The notes: generated by a model from the sequence alone, not told the origin. Shown: positions 52,587 to 61,939, counted from the stretch's first letter. The stretch is 64,000 nt of DNA from Parapedobacter composti (GCF_900112315.1 NZ_FOLL01000017.1:37389-101388), one strand, 5' to 3'. Translations and numbers: made by a program.

Positions 52587-53051
52587 ATGAAGCTTGCTAT
52601 TACCGACGCCTGTATTTTTATCGATCTTCACCTATTGGACTTAGTGGTGCCGCTTTTCGAATTGGATATTGAGGTACACACCTCACTTGATGTATTCAAT
52701 GAACTTAATGAAGAGCAGCGTCAACTGTTGTCCGCATACTGATCCATGGATAAACTTACCGTACATATCCTTCAGCAATCGGATCGTGAAGCAATGCGTG
52801 GATTTGGTTTTCCACGCTCATTATCGGAGATGGATTGCACTGTGCTATATTTAGCTGAGCGTCTCGATGCTATGGTATTAAGCAGTGATAAGGTGGTGCG
52901 TAATTTTGCTAAAAGGAAGTCAATCGATTATCATGGTATGTTATGGATTTTTGATGAACTGGTCAGGCAGGAGCGTATTGGGGCGGCCACAGCGGTGGAG
53001 AGTCGATGCTTGCTCCGCAATATGATTATATTCTTGAGCGGTATTTGTTAA
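52587..53051 (+). pseudogene. PIN-domain protein (toxin-like) interrupted by an in-frame TGA
   Basis: From ATG 52587 the frame encodes KLAITDACIFIDLHLLDLVV, with the first PIN Asp in TDACIFID, and STOPs at TGA 52740-52742. The same frame continues at once with MDKLTVHILQQSDREAMRGF, SEMDCTVLYLAERLDAMVLS and SDKVVRNFAKRKSIDYHGML, which supply the remaining acidic PIN residues. The gene is therefore one PIN protein (~155 codons) with a single nonsense codon. It follows the XRE-ImmA/IrrE gene by 8 bp, the normal place for its partner. Without the stop the acidic set would look complete. The far C-terminus (CLLRNMIIFLSGIC) may be fused to the following TetR remnant's region. Confidence 0.75.
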
Positions 53052-53445
53052 TCTACAAGTTCGACCACGGAAAAAAAGCTGATCTGAAGGTGGTTTTGGT
53101 AGAATTAATAGACCGTCTTTTCTCCAAGGAGTGGAACAGGCTCTGTGATGACGGCCTTTTTTATAGCTGCTATGCGCTCAACTTCCGGGACAAAAAGGTA
53201 AAAGCCATGTACAAGCAACTCCAGGACACTTTGCGTGGGTGTTAGGGACTTTGCTGGAGGAATGCAAGCAGCGGGGCATTATTTCAGTTGGCGACTGCCA
53301 ATCGACAGCCGATCTGATTTTCGTCTTAATTGACGGAGCTTATTACTACCTGAGCCTGGTGAAAGATGCGGAAGAGTACGAGCAGAAGATGGAGGAAAGC
53401 AAGCAGCATGCGCTGCGGCTGATTAATATGCGCCCCTCTGCTTAG
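53027..53445 (+). pseudogene. TetR-family regulator, C-terminal remnant with frameshift
   Basis: Two frames together encode the ligand-binding half of a TetR regulator: YILERYLLIYKFDHGKKADL, VVLVELIDRLFSKEWNRLCD and ALNFRDKKVKAMYKQLQDTL, then after a missing base near 53240 LGTLLEECKQRGIISVGDCQ and STADLIFVLIDGAYYYLSLV. The N-terminal DNA-binding domain is gone; the left end runs into the PIN gene's last codons, marking a deletion junction. Confidence 0.65.
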
Positions 53446-53743
53446 TTATTCCGTAGATACCGCTTCTGTGTCGCCGGACGTCCTTCGCCGCGCGCTGCGC
53501 TTCGCCGTGGTATAGCGGATAACATTGAATAGTGCGATTAATACCCATACCGCATTTGCAGCAAGATTAGGTGGAACGTCAAAGTACAGTGCACTGATTA
53601 CCAACCCCACCCCGCCGACTACATTCAATAGCTGGTAAGCGGGGTGGTCAAAACCGGAGTATTTTCAGGTTAAGGAGCAAATAGGCAATGGTGCAAAAAA
53701 TAAAACCAAGCCATCCAATAATGGTAACCGTTGATGCTGTCAT
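53446..53743 (-). pseudogene. CBU_0592-like small membrane protein, frameshifted
   Basis: From ATG 53743 (minus strand) the frame reads MTASTVTIIGWLGFIFCTIA and YLLLNLKILRF to a stop. Removing one T from a TTTT run (plus strand AAAA at 53650-53653) continues it as DHPAYQLLNVVGGVGLVISA and LYFDVPPNLAANAVWVLIAL, then FNVIRY and a charged tail. This gives a normal three-helix protein of ~95 residues in the CBU_0592 style. A single-base homopolymer insertion explains the break, so it may be a pseudogene or a sequencing slip. Confidence 0.6.
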
Positions 53744-53810
53744 GGGAATGCACGTTTACCGGGCTAATGTACTAAACTTGGTTGGATGGAAAGCAACCCC
53801 CATCCACCGG

Positions 53811-53856
53811 TTGGCGGATAGGGGGTTGTGCAAACACATGAAAGACTTTTTTATGG
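53811..53856 (+). repeat. Left copy of an imperfect 46-bp direct repeat
   Basis: This segment (core CACATGAAAG plus a GATAGGGGG block) matches 61940-61984 with 6 mismatches and one gap, in the same orientation. The two copies lie left of the redoxin gene and right of the sigma gene, enclosing the sigma/FecR/SusC/SusD/redoxin cassette. Confidence 0.6.
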
Positions 53857-54034
53857 AAGGCAATGTGTGCCGAATATTGCTGGACCCGAGCGCGGCTGTA
53901 CGATTTTGTGCCGCTTTGGGACGTTGATACGCCGGCAAGCGACGCCCAAACTTTGCGGCCGGGCGCCAGCTTGTGGAACATTGCTTACTTTGCCAAAATC
54001 AGCCAAAGCATGGAGCGATGGCGATTTGGTTTAC

Positions 54035-54658
54035 CTAATACCGATGGATTTTTCTTATTTCTTCAATGCTCATACCTGATTCCATCATTCTCCGACGTCT
54101 ATCAAAATAGAGAAATGTCCTAATGTTGTATTCATCAACTTCGCTCGTTTGCGTAATCTTCTTCACAATGCCATCCCCTCCAATCCACACATAATGCGGT
54201 ACAAAACGATGAGGAAACAGTTTCGTCAAAACCGTATCCTCTACCACGCTCGGTGTTTTTAATCCATTGGAAAATTTCATGGAACTGATTAACGCCGTTA
54301 GCACATCGTGTATTTTATTAGCTGACGTCCGATCGGGTCGGTAAGGATTTCTAGCATTGACCAGCAGAAACTGGAGCCCTGTAAATCGTTCAGGCAAACC
54401 ATCTACCCGGTAAAAGCCCATATAGCACGGTGTGCATCCTTCGCTCCAGAAATCCAAAATCATCAACTCATTTTGCCGGTAATCGTTAAGCGAAACAGTA
54501 TCTAGGCCTTGCGGATGATTAACAACCCTCAACGGATAAGACCAAAGTTCGTTAGGTATGGTGTCCCCTACTTGAAGTTCTTTCACCCATTCTTGCGAGA
54601 AACCTACGCTACACATCCAATAAGGAATAAAGATTATTATTATCAAAATACGAATCAT
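54035..54658 (-). CDS. Exported thioredoxin-like (TlpA/redoxin) protein, possibly truncated
   Basis: The protein is 207 residues from ATG 54658: signal peptide (MIRILIIIIFIPYWMCSVGF, then SQ) and a TlpA-type thioredoxin fold with IDFWSEGCTPCYMGFYRV-like active site (C75-x-x-C78), LQFLLVNARNPYRPDRTSAN, LFPHRFVPHYVWIGGDGIVK and ITQTSEVDEYNIRTFLYFDR. Bacteroidota homologues that accompany a FecR-regulated SusC/SusD pair are usually about 400 residues and continue beyond this point; here the frame ends at IRKIHRY. The CTPC redox centre suggests periplasmic disulfide reduction. It is the last gene of the cassette, its start lying close to the SusD stop. Confidence 0.78.
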   Translation of the reverse strand: MIRILIIIIFIPYWMCSVGFSQEWVKELQVGDTIPNELWSYPLRVVNHPQGLDTVSLNDYRQNELMILDFWSEGCTPCYMGFYRVDGLPERFTGLQFLLVNARNPYRPDRTSANKIHDVLTALISSMKFSNGLKTPSVVEDTVLTKLFPHRFVPHYVWIGGDGIVKKITQTSEVDEYNIRTFLYFDRRRRMMESGMSIEEIRKIHRY

Positions 54659-54675
54659 GTCGTTCAAATTTAGCG

Positions 54676-56055
54676 TCAATTATTACCGATATTACCAGGT
54701 ATTTTAGTGATTTCCAATATATCCTGAGGTAGCGGAAGCGCATATTGCGGCGAATTAGGCTCCAATGTAAACACCTCATTGCCTAACTGTCTTTTTAGCA
54801 CAATCTGATGTCCCTCCTTGTTCAGACGTTTCAAATCCATCCAGCGTACGCCTCGATACAACAACTCCTTTCTCCGCTCCTGCAATACGATGGCCAATGC
54901 AAGTTGAGGATCCTGTTCAGTTATGGGTTCGAAAACCGCTCCATCCCTCCAGCGGTGCTGCAATAAATGATTCAAATCCGTCAGTCCTCCATTTACATCC
55001 CCCATCCGGACTTTGCATTCAGCCAGGGTCAGGAATAATTCATCGGTGGCCAAGCCTGAAAACGGAAATTGCGGGGAACGTGAATAACTTCCTTTAAACC
55101 GTTTGTAATTCCCTACCACCAGAAAAAACGCTTGATTTCTGAGGTCATCCGGGTGATAGGAGGCCACCAACAAAGAATCTACGAACGTATCATTCCTGGG
55201 AAAATGAATACCTCCCGCAGCCACTTCAGCATAAAAAATAGTTTCTTTGGTATAGCGTGCAAACGGCGAATTCGCAGCGATTGTTATGCCGTCGGCAGGG
55301 TCATTGTAATTCATCAAATCTTGCTTTAGCATTAACGACTTTTCGGCTGCTTCCATAGCACTTGGATAATCTCGCATCGAGAGATATACCCGCGCTAACA
55401 GCGCATAAGCAGCCGATTTTGATGGTCTATTCACATGTTCGGGTAAATCCGGAAGATACTGAACGGATTCGCTTAAGTCATTAACTACTTGTTTATAAAC
55501 ATCTTCAACGGAAGTTCTCACACTTGGCACATCAGGATTCGAAGTTAACCGCATTACGATGCCCAAATCTGTGGTTGCGGTCTGCTTATCATATGCGGGC
55601 GCAAAAGCCCAGGCCAAATGAGCAAAATAAAACGACCGGTAAAAAAGCGCCGAACCGTAAACATTATCCCTAATGGACTTTTCGTCTTGCCCTATGGTTA
55701 CTCTATCCAGGTAATCCAAGCAAAAATTAGCGGAAAATATCGGCCACGATGCCGCCGACCAGTCATTCGGGTAGATATACTCGAAAGGACGCCACGTATA
55801 TAGCGCCTGATTTCGCTCGGCCAAAGGAAAACCTTGATACCGTGGCAATGTCACGAAATAGTCGTCCGAAGAAGCGTCCGCAAGCATCGGTGTCCGTTGA
55901 AAATTCATTGCAGTTGGATTGTCCAAAATCGCTTGAAGATGTCCAATCGTGGTTGGTATGGCCACGTTATTGGAATTTTTGACATCTATATATTTTTCGC
56001 ATGATGTGCCGACCAACAACAGCAGCAATATACTTACTAAAAAACCCTTTTTCAT
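54676..56055 (-). CDS. SusD/RagB-family lipoprotein (FecR-regulated cassette)
   Basis: The 459-residue lipoprotein has lipobox VGTSC (C19: MKKGFLVSILLLLLVGTSC), then EKYIDVKNSNNVAIPTTIGH. SusD features include ALFYRSFYFAHLAWAFAPAY, KSAAYALLARVYLSMRDYPS, LTLAECKVRMGDVNGGLTDL and the C-terminal VLQERRKELLYRGVRWMDLK with LPLPQDILEIT. Shorter than the mannan-locus SusDs, it is typical of the group paired with STN-domain SusC proteins. It begins 21 bp after the SusC stop, the normal order. The ligand is unknown; such FecR-linked pairs often serve glycans or host-derived peptides. Confidence 0.93.
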   Translation of the reverse strand: MKKGFLVSILLLLLVGTSCEKYIDVKNSNNVAIPTTIGHLQAILDNPTAMNFQRTPMLADASSDDYFVTLPRYQGFPLAERNQALYTWRPFEYIYPNDWSAASWPIFSANFCLDYLDRVTIGQDEKSIRDNVYGSALFYRSFYFAHLAWAFAPAYDKQTATTDLGIVMRLTSNPDVPSVRTSVEDVYKQVVNDLSESVQYLPDLPEHVNRPSKSAAYALLARVYLSMRDYPSAMEAAEKSLMLKQDLMNYNDPADGITIAANSPFARYTKETIFYAEVAAGGIHFPRNDTFVDSLLVASYHPDDLRNQAFFLVVGNYKRFKGSYSRSPQFPFSGLATDELFLTLAECKVRMGDVNGGLTDLNHLLQHRWRDGAVFEPITEQDPQLALAIVLQERRKELLYRGVRWMDLKRLNKEGHQIVLKRQLGNEVFTLEPNSPQYALPLPQDILEITKIPGNIGNN

Positions 56056-56076
56056 AAAAAAACATGTTATGTTATG

Positions 56077-59000
56077 CTAAATCCCGAACCTTAACCCAAA
56101 TGAAAACGTTTTACCCGGCAATACCTGATCGGGATAATCCGGATCTTTCACCTTTTTTGCCGCCTTCCAGACGACCCCTAAATTGGAGACATTCAAATAA
56201 AGGTTGACGGAAGAAAAATAAGGGATGATCCGCTGATCAAGATGATAACCGATCTGAACGAATTGCAAGCGAATGTGATCGCCCTTTTCGATGTGTATCT
56301 CACTGTTCGAATAGATATCATCGCGCCCGTAAATGGTTTGCGGGTAGATAAAGGAGGGAACATTTGTCGTATGCTCGTCACCGGGGTTTTTCCATCTTTT
56401 GAGATAATCAGGGTGCGCATACCCGTTGTTGATTAGCGACGAATACATTATCGTACTATTGCGGAAAAAATAGCCAAATTTATACGTCATGTTTAGTTGC
56501 AAGGAAACACGCTTGAATTGTAATTCTTGTCGAAATGCTCCAAAATGCTCAGGAACGGCAGGCCCGATGTACACCACACCGCCACTCTTTTCTGCATGCC
56601 CGTAACCAGCATTGATAATAGCTGCGTAATCGTTGCTCAATTCACCGTTGAGATAACCTTGTGGGTTCCCTTCAGCATCGAGGCCTCCCCAACGAAATGC
56701 AGCCAAAGCGTACAACGGCTTTCCAACCACAGGGGTTATCATGCTGCCCGACGAAGACAATACCCTGGCAAGATTATCTTTATCGTCGGCGTAGAAGTAA
56801 TCCTTTGTGATGCTACGGTTGAAATTATAAATCAGGGCCATATCCCATTTGAGACCATCATTTTGATCTACTACACGACCGTCCAGGGCGATATCTATCC
56901 CTTTCCCACTCATATTTGCTACGTTGGTAATCAACGTACTCTGTGCACCCCATACCAAGTAATCGTACCTTCTTGGACCATATAGATCTGTACCATCCTT
57001 AAAATAATAAGAGACGCTTCCTCGGAGCCTATTACGAAACAACGCGAAATCCGCTCCCAGATTAACCTGCCTTACCTGCTCCCATTTTAGAGAGGGATTC
57101 GGTATCGTGCCTATGTTTCCTCTTGGAAAGCCCCCGTCTTGTGGCGCATTGGTTGTGAATCCGATAACCGGAACGGCAGATTTCCTCAAATCGACATTTC
57201 CGCTATACCCCAAACTAGCTTTGAAACGGAGGGAGTTAATGGTCTTGGAAGAAAAAAAAGATTCTTTCGATAGGTCATACCCAAGGCCAACCGACCATAG
57301 CGGCTTCCATTTTTCATTCGTACTGACACCATAGAGATTGGAACCATCTTTTCGAGCGCTTGCGGAGACACTATACTTGTCCAAAAACAGGTAACTGAAA
57401 TTACCGTAAATACTGACGAAGCGGTTGATTACGGAAGGCTCTATGATGGGGGCTCCAAGAATCGAGCTGCTTGACGAAGGGCGAGTGGGGTAGCTATTCA
57501 CATGGTCCACCGATTGATAAGACAACGGGTCATTGATGTACCCGTAGGTAGTGCTCGAAAAGCCTTCCGTGGATACTTCCCGCATTTCGAAACCCATCAT
57601 CGCTTGCACGTTGTGTTGTGCGAAACGCCGATTAAAATTCAGCTGGGAACGGAAATTATACGATTTGACGGCCGCCTGACTTCTGGATATGATGCCCCCT
57701 AAAGGTACAATGTATTTAACAGTTCTGTCGTTTTCCCCAATTTGCGCGAACCGATTAATCAGGTCCCTCGTGTAATAACTATCACCGTCGTGCTCATTGC
57801 TAATATCCGATTTTTGCTGTTGTACATGGTACATCACCTGCGCTGACAATCCTGGAATAATATCGTACCGGGTTTGTATGCTCGCACTTAGCTCGGAAAT
57901 TTCGGATATGCGACGATCTTGAGTTCGATCGATCGTAGGGTAAAAATACCAATCTAATAAATCCCCTTGGCCAACGGTATCCAAATAGTGCTGACTATAC
58001 CCTCTATAGATTGGTAAAACATTACCCGACGGATCGAAAAGTGGGACATAAGGGACGGATTGTCTAGATCCGACCCTAGTTAAAGAACCAAAAGGCTCAA
58101 CCATGTCTTGCGTACCTCGGCGCCCCGTATAATAAACGCTAGTCTGAATCGTCAGTGGCTTGATAGGTTTGAAGGTATGATGGAGGTTTGCATTGTTCTT
58201 GCCGCTAGTGCTGCCGTAATGATCCGTGTTTTCATCGCGAGATGCCGATAGAAGCCAATTATACTTCGCGCTCCCACCACCTACATTTACAGCATATTGT
58301 TTCGTCAGGGCTTTCCCATAGAACGCATCTTGGTATTGCCGTCTTGTATCTACTGTTTTCAACCAGTCGATCATTGCTGCCGAATCAGCAGCGCTGATCT
58401 TGCCAGCCGACCGATCGGCAAATACTTTTACGGCAGGTGTAAGCGGTGTTGTAAGGCTATTCAAGATTCCGTTGAAATACCCGTTCTTGAACATCATTTC
58501 CTCTATACCGATATAATCGGCAGACGGCAATTGCGGAACATCGAACAGATTGGGTGCCGCAGTGACAATGGCACTGACATTGCCTTGTATGCTCAACGGC
58601 TGATTGAATTGACCTTTCTTAGTGGTAATCACGATTACGCCATTTCCTCCCCGAGCCCCGTAAATCGAGGTCGCTGCAGCATCCTTTAGAATGGCAACAG
58701 ACGCAACATCGTTGGGATTGATGTTCTCTATGTCCCCTTCATAGACGAAGTTATCCAACACAATCAGCGGATCCAGGGGACCGTTGAGCGTGGAATGCCC
58801 CCTGATGACTATATTGGTTTTATTTTGCGGATTGTTGTAATTATTTTTACCGATGTTAAATGTCAATCCGTTCGTTACCCCATTGAGCCGGTCTAAGATA
58901 TTGGTTCCGGCTTGTAAGTTTAACGTCCTGTTATCAATATGTACAATTTCTCCATTTATCTCATTTGCCTTTAAGGATTGATAACCTGTGTTGACCATCA

Positions 59001-59670
59001 CTTCCACCTCCTCCAGTTCCGAAGGAACGGCTTTCAGCACCACGGAGCCGATGTCGGCCGCCGCCACGACGGTGGTCGAGACATACCCGATGTACGACAA
59101 CTCCAACTGGTACCCCTCCGGCACATTCTTCAACTCAAAATACCCATTCCCGTCGGTCTTCGTCTGCAACGTGGTCCGCTTGCCTTTGTCATTGAGTACC
59201 CGTACGGAGGCTCCGGCCAACGGATTGCCCACGCTGTCCACAACACGGCCACGCACCTCGGGATAGGCGAGAATTAGCGTGGTGGCGGTCGTCGGCGGAG
59301 GGATCTCGTTCTTCCGCTCGGTAATGGCAATCATGCGGCCATCCACCTGGTAGGAGAGGGGGAGGCCGCGGAGCAGTTGCGTGAGCGCTTCCTCCACCGA
59401 GGCGTCGGCTACGGTGAAATCGACGCGCTTGTGCTTGGGGATGATGCGGCCGTCGTAGTACAGGTCGAATCCGCTTTGCTGCCGGATCTCGCGGAGTATG
59501 GTTTCAATGGGGGCGTTTTTGAGGCTGACGGTGATTTTCTGTGCGAAGCTTGCCGCACTCACCTGCATCAACGCCGCAATCAACAGTACGGTGGTCAATT
59601 GCATGATGCGTACATATTTTTGGTATACGGCGCTGCCTATACCGATGTTTAGGGTATATTTTTTATACAT
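56077..59670 (-). CDS. SusC-type TonB-dependent transducer with N-terminal STN domain
   Basis: The 1197-residue protein has a signal peptide (VRIMQLTTVLLIAALMQVSA, ASFAQ), an STN (secretin/TonB signalling) domain at ~residues 44-118 (ITVSLKNAPIETILREIRQQ; SGFDLYYDGRIIPKHKRVDF; PLSYQVDGRMIAI), a carboxypeptidase-like domain (VRGRVVDSVGNPLAGASVRV), plug (NIVIRGHSTLNGPLDPLIVL; VASVAILKDAAATSIYGARG), and a barrel ending FSFGLRFGI. The STN domain contacts the FecR anti-sigma protein, so ligand binding outside is relayed to the ECF sigma factor. Sigma, FecR, SusC and SusD lie in this order. The first ~20 residues before the hydrophobic core are typical of this class. Confidence 0.95.
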   Translation of the reverse strand: MYKKYTLNIGIGSAVYQKYVRIMQLTTVLLIAALMQVSAASFAQKITVSLKNAPIETILREIRQQSGFDLYYDGRIIPKHKRVDFTVADASVEEALTQLLRGLPLSYQVDGRMIAITERKNEIPPPTTATTLILAYPEVRGRVVDSVGNPLAGASVRVLNDKGKRTTLQTKTDGNGYFELKNVPEGYQLELSYIGYVSTTVVAAADIGSVVLKAVPSELEEVEVMVNTGYQSLKANEINGEIVHIDNRTLNLQAGTNILDRLNGVTNGLTFNIGKNNYNNPQNKTNIVIRGHSTLNGPLDPLIVLDNFVYEGDIENINPNDVASVAILKDAAATSIYGARGGNGVIVITTKKGQFNQPLSIQGNVSAIVTAAPNLFDVPQLPSADYIGIEEMMFKNGYFNGILNSLTTPLTPAVKVFADRSAGKISAADSAAMIDWLKTVDTRRQYQDAFYGKALTKQYAVNVGGGSAKYNWLLSASRDENTDHYGSTSGKNNANLHHTFKPIKPLTIQTSVYYTGRRGTQDMVEPFGSLTRVGSRQSVPYVPLFDPSGNVLPIYRGYSQHYLDTVGQGDLLDWYFYPTIDRTQDRRISEISELSASIQTRYDIIPGLSAQVMYHVQQQKSDISNEHDGDSYYTRDLINRFAQIGENDRTVKYIVPLGGIISRSQAAVKSYNFRSQLNFNRRFAQHNVQAMMGFEMREVSTEGFSSTTYGYINDPLSYQSVDHVNSYPTRPSSSSSILGAPIIEPSVINRFVSIYGNFSYLFLDKYSVSASARKDGSNLYGVSTNEKWKPLWSVGLGYDLSKESFFSSKTINSLRFKASLGYSGNVDLRKSAVPVIGFTTNAPQDGGFPRGNIGTIPNPSLKWEQVRQVNLGADFALFRNRLRGSVSYYFKDGTDLYGPRRYDYLVWGAQSTLITNVANMSGKGIDIALDGRVVDQNDGLKWDMALIYNFNRSITKDYFYADDKDNLARVLSSSGSMITPVVGKPLYALAAFRWGGLDAEGNPQGYLNGELSNDYAAIINAGYGHAEKSGGVVYIGPAVPEHFGAFRQELQFKRVSLQLNMTYKFGYFFRNSTIMYSSLINNGYAHPDYLKRWKNPGDEHTTNVPSFIYPQTIYGRDDIYSNSEIHIEKGDHIRLQFVQIGYHLDQRIIPYFSSVNLYLNVSNLGVVWKAAKKVKDPDYPDQVLPGKTFSFGLRFGI

Positions 59671-59856
59671 TTGTCATTGCGTTTGTTACCGCAGCCGGCT
59701 GTTAGGTTTGGACGCCCCTGCCGCTGCGGTGAAGTCAACTTCTGATTTCGGCAAACCGTGACCAGGAGTGTTTCCGCACTTCTGGTTGTTTTGTTTAAGG
59801 GGGGTTATGGGTAATCTTCTTCCATTGTTTTCTCGTTTTTTATGAATGATAGTATG

Positions 59857-61014
59857 TTATGATCCTTGTTTTACGACATACACCGTTCGGCCTTCCACGC
59901 GGAAATAGACTTGGCCCGCCCGCTCGATGAGGCGCAGCACGTCAGACAGCCGAGTATTGCGCGATATCCAGCCGCCGGCAATGAGGTCATCGGGTACCGA
60001 CGCGTCATAGACCACGTCTACCTGATACCACCGGGCAATTTTGCGCATGGCAGCGCGGAAGTCGAGGCCGTTCAGCGCAAATTCGTCGCTTACCCAGTCG
60101 ATCGCCTGTTCGGCGTTTGCCTGGCTGATGCGGATATGGCCACCCGCGTTGCGTGCCTGCTGGCCGGGTTGCAGTACCTCTTGACTGCCGTTGGCCGATA
60201 ACCTGATCGACCCTTCCAGCAGTACCGTTTCAACGGCGGGTTCATCGGTATAGCCGCTGATGTTGAACCGCGTGCCCAGCACTTCCACCTCCTGGCCGGC
60301 GGCCTCCACAATGAACGGCCACTGCACATCCCTGGCCACCTCAAAGTATCCCTCGCCCGTGAGGCGTACCCGCCGTTGGCCTTCGTGCGCCCAACTGGCG
60401 GGGTATTCGAGCGAGGAGGCGGCGTTGAGGTGTACAAGTGATCCGTCGGGCAACCTTACGCGGTAGGTCTGCCCGCTGTCCGTGGATAGCGTGTTCCACA
60501 TACCGGCGGCAGATACCGATGTCGCTTCGTAGGTCAGCAGCCCATCGTCGCTCTTGCGTACGATGACGCCCTGCTCGTGGGCCACCTCACCTGTTGCCGC
60601 TTCATCCAGTGCGATGCGCTGCCCGTTGCTGAGGGTGAGCGTGGCACCTGGTGCGCCGGGTGCAATATCGTTGGCGAATACGGAAAGGTGCGCCGCTTGG
60701 GGTGTCTGGCGATTAACGTATAGCCAAATCCCCACCGACAGCAACGCTGCCACCAAGGCTGCTGCGACCATTGCTGGGCGCCACCGCCGGAATCGGCGGA
60801 TGCGTGGTGCAGGTATCCGATCCATCAGTGACAGCCATACGTCCCGACCGATGCGGTCCATCTCCCCGGCGAGCCGTTCGTCTTCCGCCGTGCGTGGCGG
60901 GGTCCGTTGTACTGCACGCTGGTAGGCGCGCTCCAGCTGCTTTCGTTCTTGCGGCGTAGCGCTACCGGACAGGTAGCTGTCGATTAAGCAGTCAAGCGGT
61001 GTGTCTCTTTCCAT
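59857..61014 (-). CDS. FecR-family anti-sigma factor
   Basis: The protein is 385 residues from ATG 61014 (an in-frame ATG at 61038 would add RLVVGGR). An N-terminal cytoplasmic helical part (CLIDSYLSGSATPQERKQLE) is followed by one transmembrane helix (AMVAAALVAALLSVGIWLYV, ~82-101) and the periplasmic FecR domain (YRVRLPDGSLVHLNAASSLE; RRVRLTGEGYFEVARDVQWP; VEVLGTRFNISGYTDEPAVE), ending in an STN-contacting DUF4974 domain (DFRAAMRKIARWYQVDVVYD). It holds the ECF sigma factor and releases it when the STN domain of the adjacent SusC signals. This gene and its neighbours are GC-rich relative to the rest of the cassette. Confidence 0.94.
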   Translation of the reverse strand: MERDTPLDCLIDSYLSGSATPQERKQLERAYQRAVQRTPPRTAEDERLAGEMDRIGRDVWLSLMDRIPAPRIRRFRRWRPAMVAAALVAALLSVGIWLYVNRQTPQAAHLSVFANDIAPGAPGATLTLSNGQRIALDEAATGEVAHEQGVIVRKSDDGLLTYEATSVSAAGMWNTLSTDSGQTYRVRLPDGSLVHLNAASSLEYPASWAHEGQRRVRLTGEGYFEVARDVQWPFIVEAAGQEVEVLGTRFNISGYTDEPAVETVLLEGSIRLSANGSQEVLQPGQQARNAGGHIRISQANAEQAIDWVSDEFALNGLDFRAAMRKIARWYQVDVVYDASVPDDLIAGGWISRNTRLSDVLRLIERAGQVYFRVEGRTVYVVKQGS

Positions 61015-61075
61015 ACGTCCTCCAACCACAAGACGCATGGCGGGTAGGGTAGGGGGACTTTTTATTTTCAGATTT

Positions 61076-61660
61076 CTAGGCAGATGCTAAGAGCAAGACG
61101 TAAAACCCTGCATAGCGGCCCAGTTTGGCCCTTAATAACCTGAGTGCGCGGTGGATTTGCTTTTTCACAGCCTCTTCCGACATCCCCAGCCGCTCGGCGA
61201 TCTCTTTTTGCGTGAGAAAGGACTTGCGGCTCAGTTCGAACACTTCGCGCATTTTGGCCGGAAGCCTGGCGATTTCCGCATCGATCAGCGCCAGCAGTTC
61301 GCGCTCCTCGATTGCCTCCACGGTGGCGTTGTCCAAGCCGTCCAGCTCTTCCATCAGCAGCGAGACGAACTGGTCGCTCACCTTGCGTCGGCGGATCAGG
61401 CTGAAAATACGGTTGCGCATGGCTTTATAGAGGTAGCCTTTCAGGTTGACGCTCACATTCAGTTCGTCGGCTTTCTCCCAAAAAGCAAAAAACACATCTT
61501 GTACCAGGTCTTTGGCTTCATCCGCATCGGCCAATAGGTTATAAGCATGGAGATAGACCAGTTGCCAGTGCCGTTGGTACAGTTCGGTAAAGGCAAGCCT
61601 GTCCCGTTCCTTCACCAAAAGGAGCAATTGTTCGTCGGCAAACTCGGCATAGTTTTCCAT
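61076..61660 (-). CDS. ECF RNA polymerase sigma factor (Bacteroidota FecI-like)
   Basis: The 194-residue protein has region 2 (LVKERDRLAFTELYQRHWQL; YLHAYNLLADADEAKDLVQD, VFFAFWEKAD) and region 4 (IDAEIARLPAKMREVFELSR; KSFLTQKEIAERLGMSEEAV, KKQIHRALRLLRAKLG). This is the standard Bacteroidota ECF group encoded before FecR and SusC. It directs transcription of the SusC/SusD genes downstream when freed from FecR. It is the first gene of the cassette, with a 61-bp gap to fecR. The upstream region contains TAATATTGG on the minus strand, a poor -7 match. Confidence 0.94.
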   Translation of the reverse strand: MENYAEFADEQLLLLVKERDRLAFTELYQRHWQLVYLHAYNLLADADEAKDLVQDVFFAFWEKADELNVSVNLKGYLYKAMRNRIFSLIRRRKVSDQFVSLLMEELDGLDNATVEAIEERELLALIDAEIARLPAKMREVFELSRKSFLTQKEIAERLGMSEEAVKKQIHRALRLLRAKLGRYAGFYVLLLASA

Positions 61661-61787
61661 GAAAAAGGCATTTCCAACCGGCCAATATTACTTAATTATT
61701 ACGAAACTGCTAAATGACTGCGGCAAATTCCGTAAGCACGCCACATTGTAGGGTAGCCATTGCTTTTTTTGTTTGTGCTTGAGACCG

Positions 61788-61895
61788 CGCTGCTGCGTCC
61801 TGCCTGCTGTTCAACGGATTGAATTGCCCGATGATGGCATTGCGGATGCCATTGTCATAAAAATAAACCTTTGGTTTTGACTTCATTTTATTCCG
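61788..61895 (-). pseudogene. Fragment of an AAA_14/DUF4143 ATPase gene
   Basis: About 35 codons on the minus strand read RNKMKSKPKVYFYDNGIRNA and IIGQFNPLNSRQD, a diagnostic stretch of the DUF4143 half of AAA_14 ATPases (normally followed by G-x-LWENF). Here it runs into unrelated codons (AAARSQAQTKKAMATLQ). Everything before and after the stretch is missing. It differs from the intact ATPase at 47.3 kb (KLFFYDTGLLCHLLGIK), so it comes from another family member. Confidence 0.7.
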
Positions 61896-61939
61896 CTGGA
61901 TGGTAGAAAACGATAAGGAATTTAACAGTGAGCTGCATA

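Noticed and set aside
53744..54034. Plus-strand frame with GARLYD-like text (RARLYDFVPLWDVDT) resembling the end of an RHS core
   Set aside because: The match is short, misses the DPDG motif in register, and no RHS repeats are nearby.
59866..60201. Long open frames antisense to fecR and the sigma gene
   Set aside because: They are shadows caused by high GC; the true genes on the other strand have complete domains.
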